From contig NZ_MKVA01000005.1 in assembly GCF_001899075.1 (NCBI RefSeq), forward strand, positions 1,075,003 to 1,139,002: a stretch of DNA of 64,000 nucleotides. The letters are read 5' to 3'. Positions 63,022-64,000 of the stretch are shown in pieces. The position numbers and the translations under genes were made by a program. The notes under the pieces are model-generated. The model did not search any database. It saw nothing but the letters and a program-made list of their open reading frames with translations, and had not been told where the DNA came from. Source of the stretch: Devosia sp. 67-54 (lineage in GTDB: Bacteria > Pseudomonadota > Alphaproteobacteria > Rhizobiales > Devosiaceae). The first letter of the stretch is position 1, and each line of letters begins with the position of its first letter.

Positions 63022-64000
63022 TCAGGCGTCGGCGCGACGCGGCGTGCCCTCGAGCAGCGCCCTCGCCTGCCCCTGCCAGTCTTCGCGGCCGATGCGGCCA
63101 CGAGCGAAGGCGTGGTTCTCGAGCCACAGCACTTCCTTCTGGTCCCAGCCGGCCACCTGGTCGAAATGGTAGATGCCCAGATTGTTGAGCGTTGATTCAT
63201 CCAACGGTCCGAGACCGTTGATCTGCCTGAGATTGTCGCGCTGATGCTGGCGCGGATGCGGCAGGCCGCGCGGCTTGCCGAAGCCGGCGTCGGCGACCGA
63301 CGCCTCGGCGTCGATGCCGTTGCGGGCCAGCACCTGCTCCACCGCCATCTGCGCTGCGGAAACGGCGGCGGTGACGTCGGTCAGTTCGGGCGCATCGGGC
63401 AGCGCCCGCGCGTCGCGCCGCGACCAGCCACCTTCGATCGCCCGCATGGCGTCGTGCTCGGAATATTCGCGCGCCGGCTCCGGCGATGCGGCGGGCTCAG
63501 CCGTTGCGACCGGCTGCGGTGTCGTGACAGGCTCCGGCGCTGCGGCGGGTACGGGCGTTGCGACAGGCTCAGGTGGCGCGAGCGGCTCGGGAGCGGGAGC
63601 CACCGGGGTCGCGGCGACAACGTCGGCAGGCTCGGGCGGCGCAGGGGCGACATCGGGCTCGGCAAGCACAGCGGGAGGTGCCGGCGTCGCGTCCCGCATC
63701 TCCTCGGCAAGCGACGACAGCAGGCCGACGTCGAGGCCCGGCTCCGGCGGCGCCTCGTCGGCCGGGGGCGCGGCATCGGCCACCGCCTCCGGCTCACGCG
63801 CGAACTGGTCGGCCTCGCGGCCGTGGATCGCCCCGGCCCAGGCCACCCCGGGCTGCGACGCCGGCATTGCCGCAGCCGCGCTCGGCGCGGGATCGATGAC
63901 GGCGGCCTCGGCGGTCCCCGGTTCGGCCGTCTCGCTCGCGGGCAGCGGATCGCTCTGGATGGGAGCAGGCTCCTGGATCGGCGGCGGTTCAACGGCGGCT
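63022..64000 (-). CDS. Pro/Ala/Glu-rich protein with C-terminal helix-hairpin-helix-like domain (partial)
   Basis: The frame stays open to the right edge, so the true start lies beyond the window. The first 180 or so visible residues are low-complexity Pro, Ala, Glu and Val repeats (PEPVATP, PEPVTTP types). The last 60 residues, from INGLGPLDESTLNNLGIYHFDQ to DWQGQARALL, match the domain found at the C-terminus of some alphaproteobacterial NuoE proteins and in stand-alone relatives. This domain probably binds nucleic acid or protein. The function is unknown. Confidence 0.75.
   Translation of the reverse strand, partial: AAVEPPPIQEPAPIQSDPLPASETAEPGTAEAAVIDPAPSAAAAMPASQPGVAWAGAIHGREADQFAREPEAVADAAPPADEAPPEPGLDVGLLSSLAEEMRDATPAPPAVLAEPDVAPAPPEPADVVAATPVAPAPEPLAPPEPVATPVPAAAPEPVTTPQPVATAEPAASPEPAREYSEHDAMRAIEGGWSRRDARALPDAPELTDVTAAVSAAQMAVEQVLARNGIDAEASVADAGFGKPRGLPHPRQHQRDNLRQINGLGPLDESTLNNLGIYHFDQVAGWDQKEVLWLENHAFARGRIGREDWQGQARALLEGTPRRADA

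Overview
The window reads as ordinary chromosome from a high-GC alphaproteobacterium of the Hyphomicrobiales (Rhizobiales), most like Devosia or a close relative. This is inferred from gene order, not from a marker-gene search. The supporting order includes alaC-hom-glpX, rplM-rpsI, ctaA beside DUF2842, bamE facing a cytochrome bc1 chaperone-DUF177-plsX-fabH-ihfA-merR run, glyA-nrdR-ribD-nusB, ldtR-ldtP near hemB, rpoZ-rel-pyrE-acpS-lepB-rnc-era-recO-parC, and smpB-dapA facing a lytic transglycosylase. Most long ORFs lying opposite these genes are high-GC shadows.

Layout. 0-4.7 kb: glpX, an unusual homoserine dehydrogenase with an extra N-terminal helix-turn-helix-like domain, an inserted vapBC/fitAB-type toxin-antitoxin pair, and alaC. 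4.7-10.4 kb: an sdpRI-like pair with a shortened SdpI paralogue and a 33-residue ORF, rplM-rpsI, an AhpD-like protein, heme A synthase, and a low-GC pair of unknown small genes. 10.4-18.5 kb: an exopolysaccharide locus (deacetylase, ExoP/Wzz-like chain-length protein, Wza-like export lipoprotein, glycosyltransferase, priming sugar-phosphate transferase, Wzy/ligase-like protein). 19.2-27.3 kb: a tightly overlapping operon for uptake and oxidation of an unknown carbohydrate (binding protein, two permeases, ATPase, two Gfo/Idh/MocA dehydrogenases, cupin), followed by a third dehydrogenase on the other strand. 27.5-31.0 kb: tRNA-Pro(GGG), an esterase, and a divergent MarR regulator/DHA2 efflux pump pair.

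31.1-36.8 kb: merR, ihfA, a frameshifted GNAT gene, fatty-acid/phospholipid initiation (fabH, plsX), DUF177, the bc1 chaperone, bamE and nusB. 36.8-40.2 kb: an 85-bp duplication of the 3' end of ribD brackets a small cassette of two membrane microproteins. The ribD itself lacks the zinc ligands of its deaminase domain. 40.2-46.7 kb: a BA14K-type secreted protein, the LdtP L,D-transpeptidase with its MarR-type regulator LdtR, a hairpin-rich 3' region, hemB, bpt and a membrane-anchored EEP-fold protein. 46.7-56.2 kb: parC and the recO-era-rnc-lepB-acpS-pyrE-rel-rpoZ housekeeping block. 56.4-64.0 kb: a NYN-domain protein, a family-5 uracil-DNA glycosylase, a brnTA toxin-antitoxin pair, smpB, dapA, a soluble lytic transglycosylase, a hydrolase-fold protein without its catalytic serine and histidine, and a Pro/Ala-rich protein cut by the window edge.

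No CRISPR array, transposase, integrase or prophage gene was seen. The most unusual signals are the ribD-end duplication with its cassette, the degenerate RibD, the HTH-homoserine dehydrogenase fusion with palindromes in its own promoter, the four-hairpin region behind ldtR, and the dispersed GC-rich REP-like repeats.
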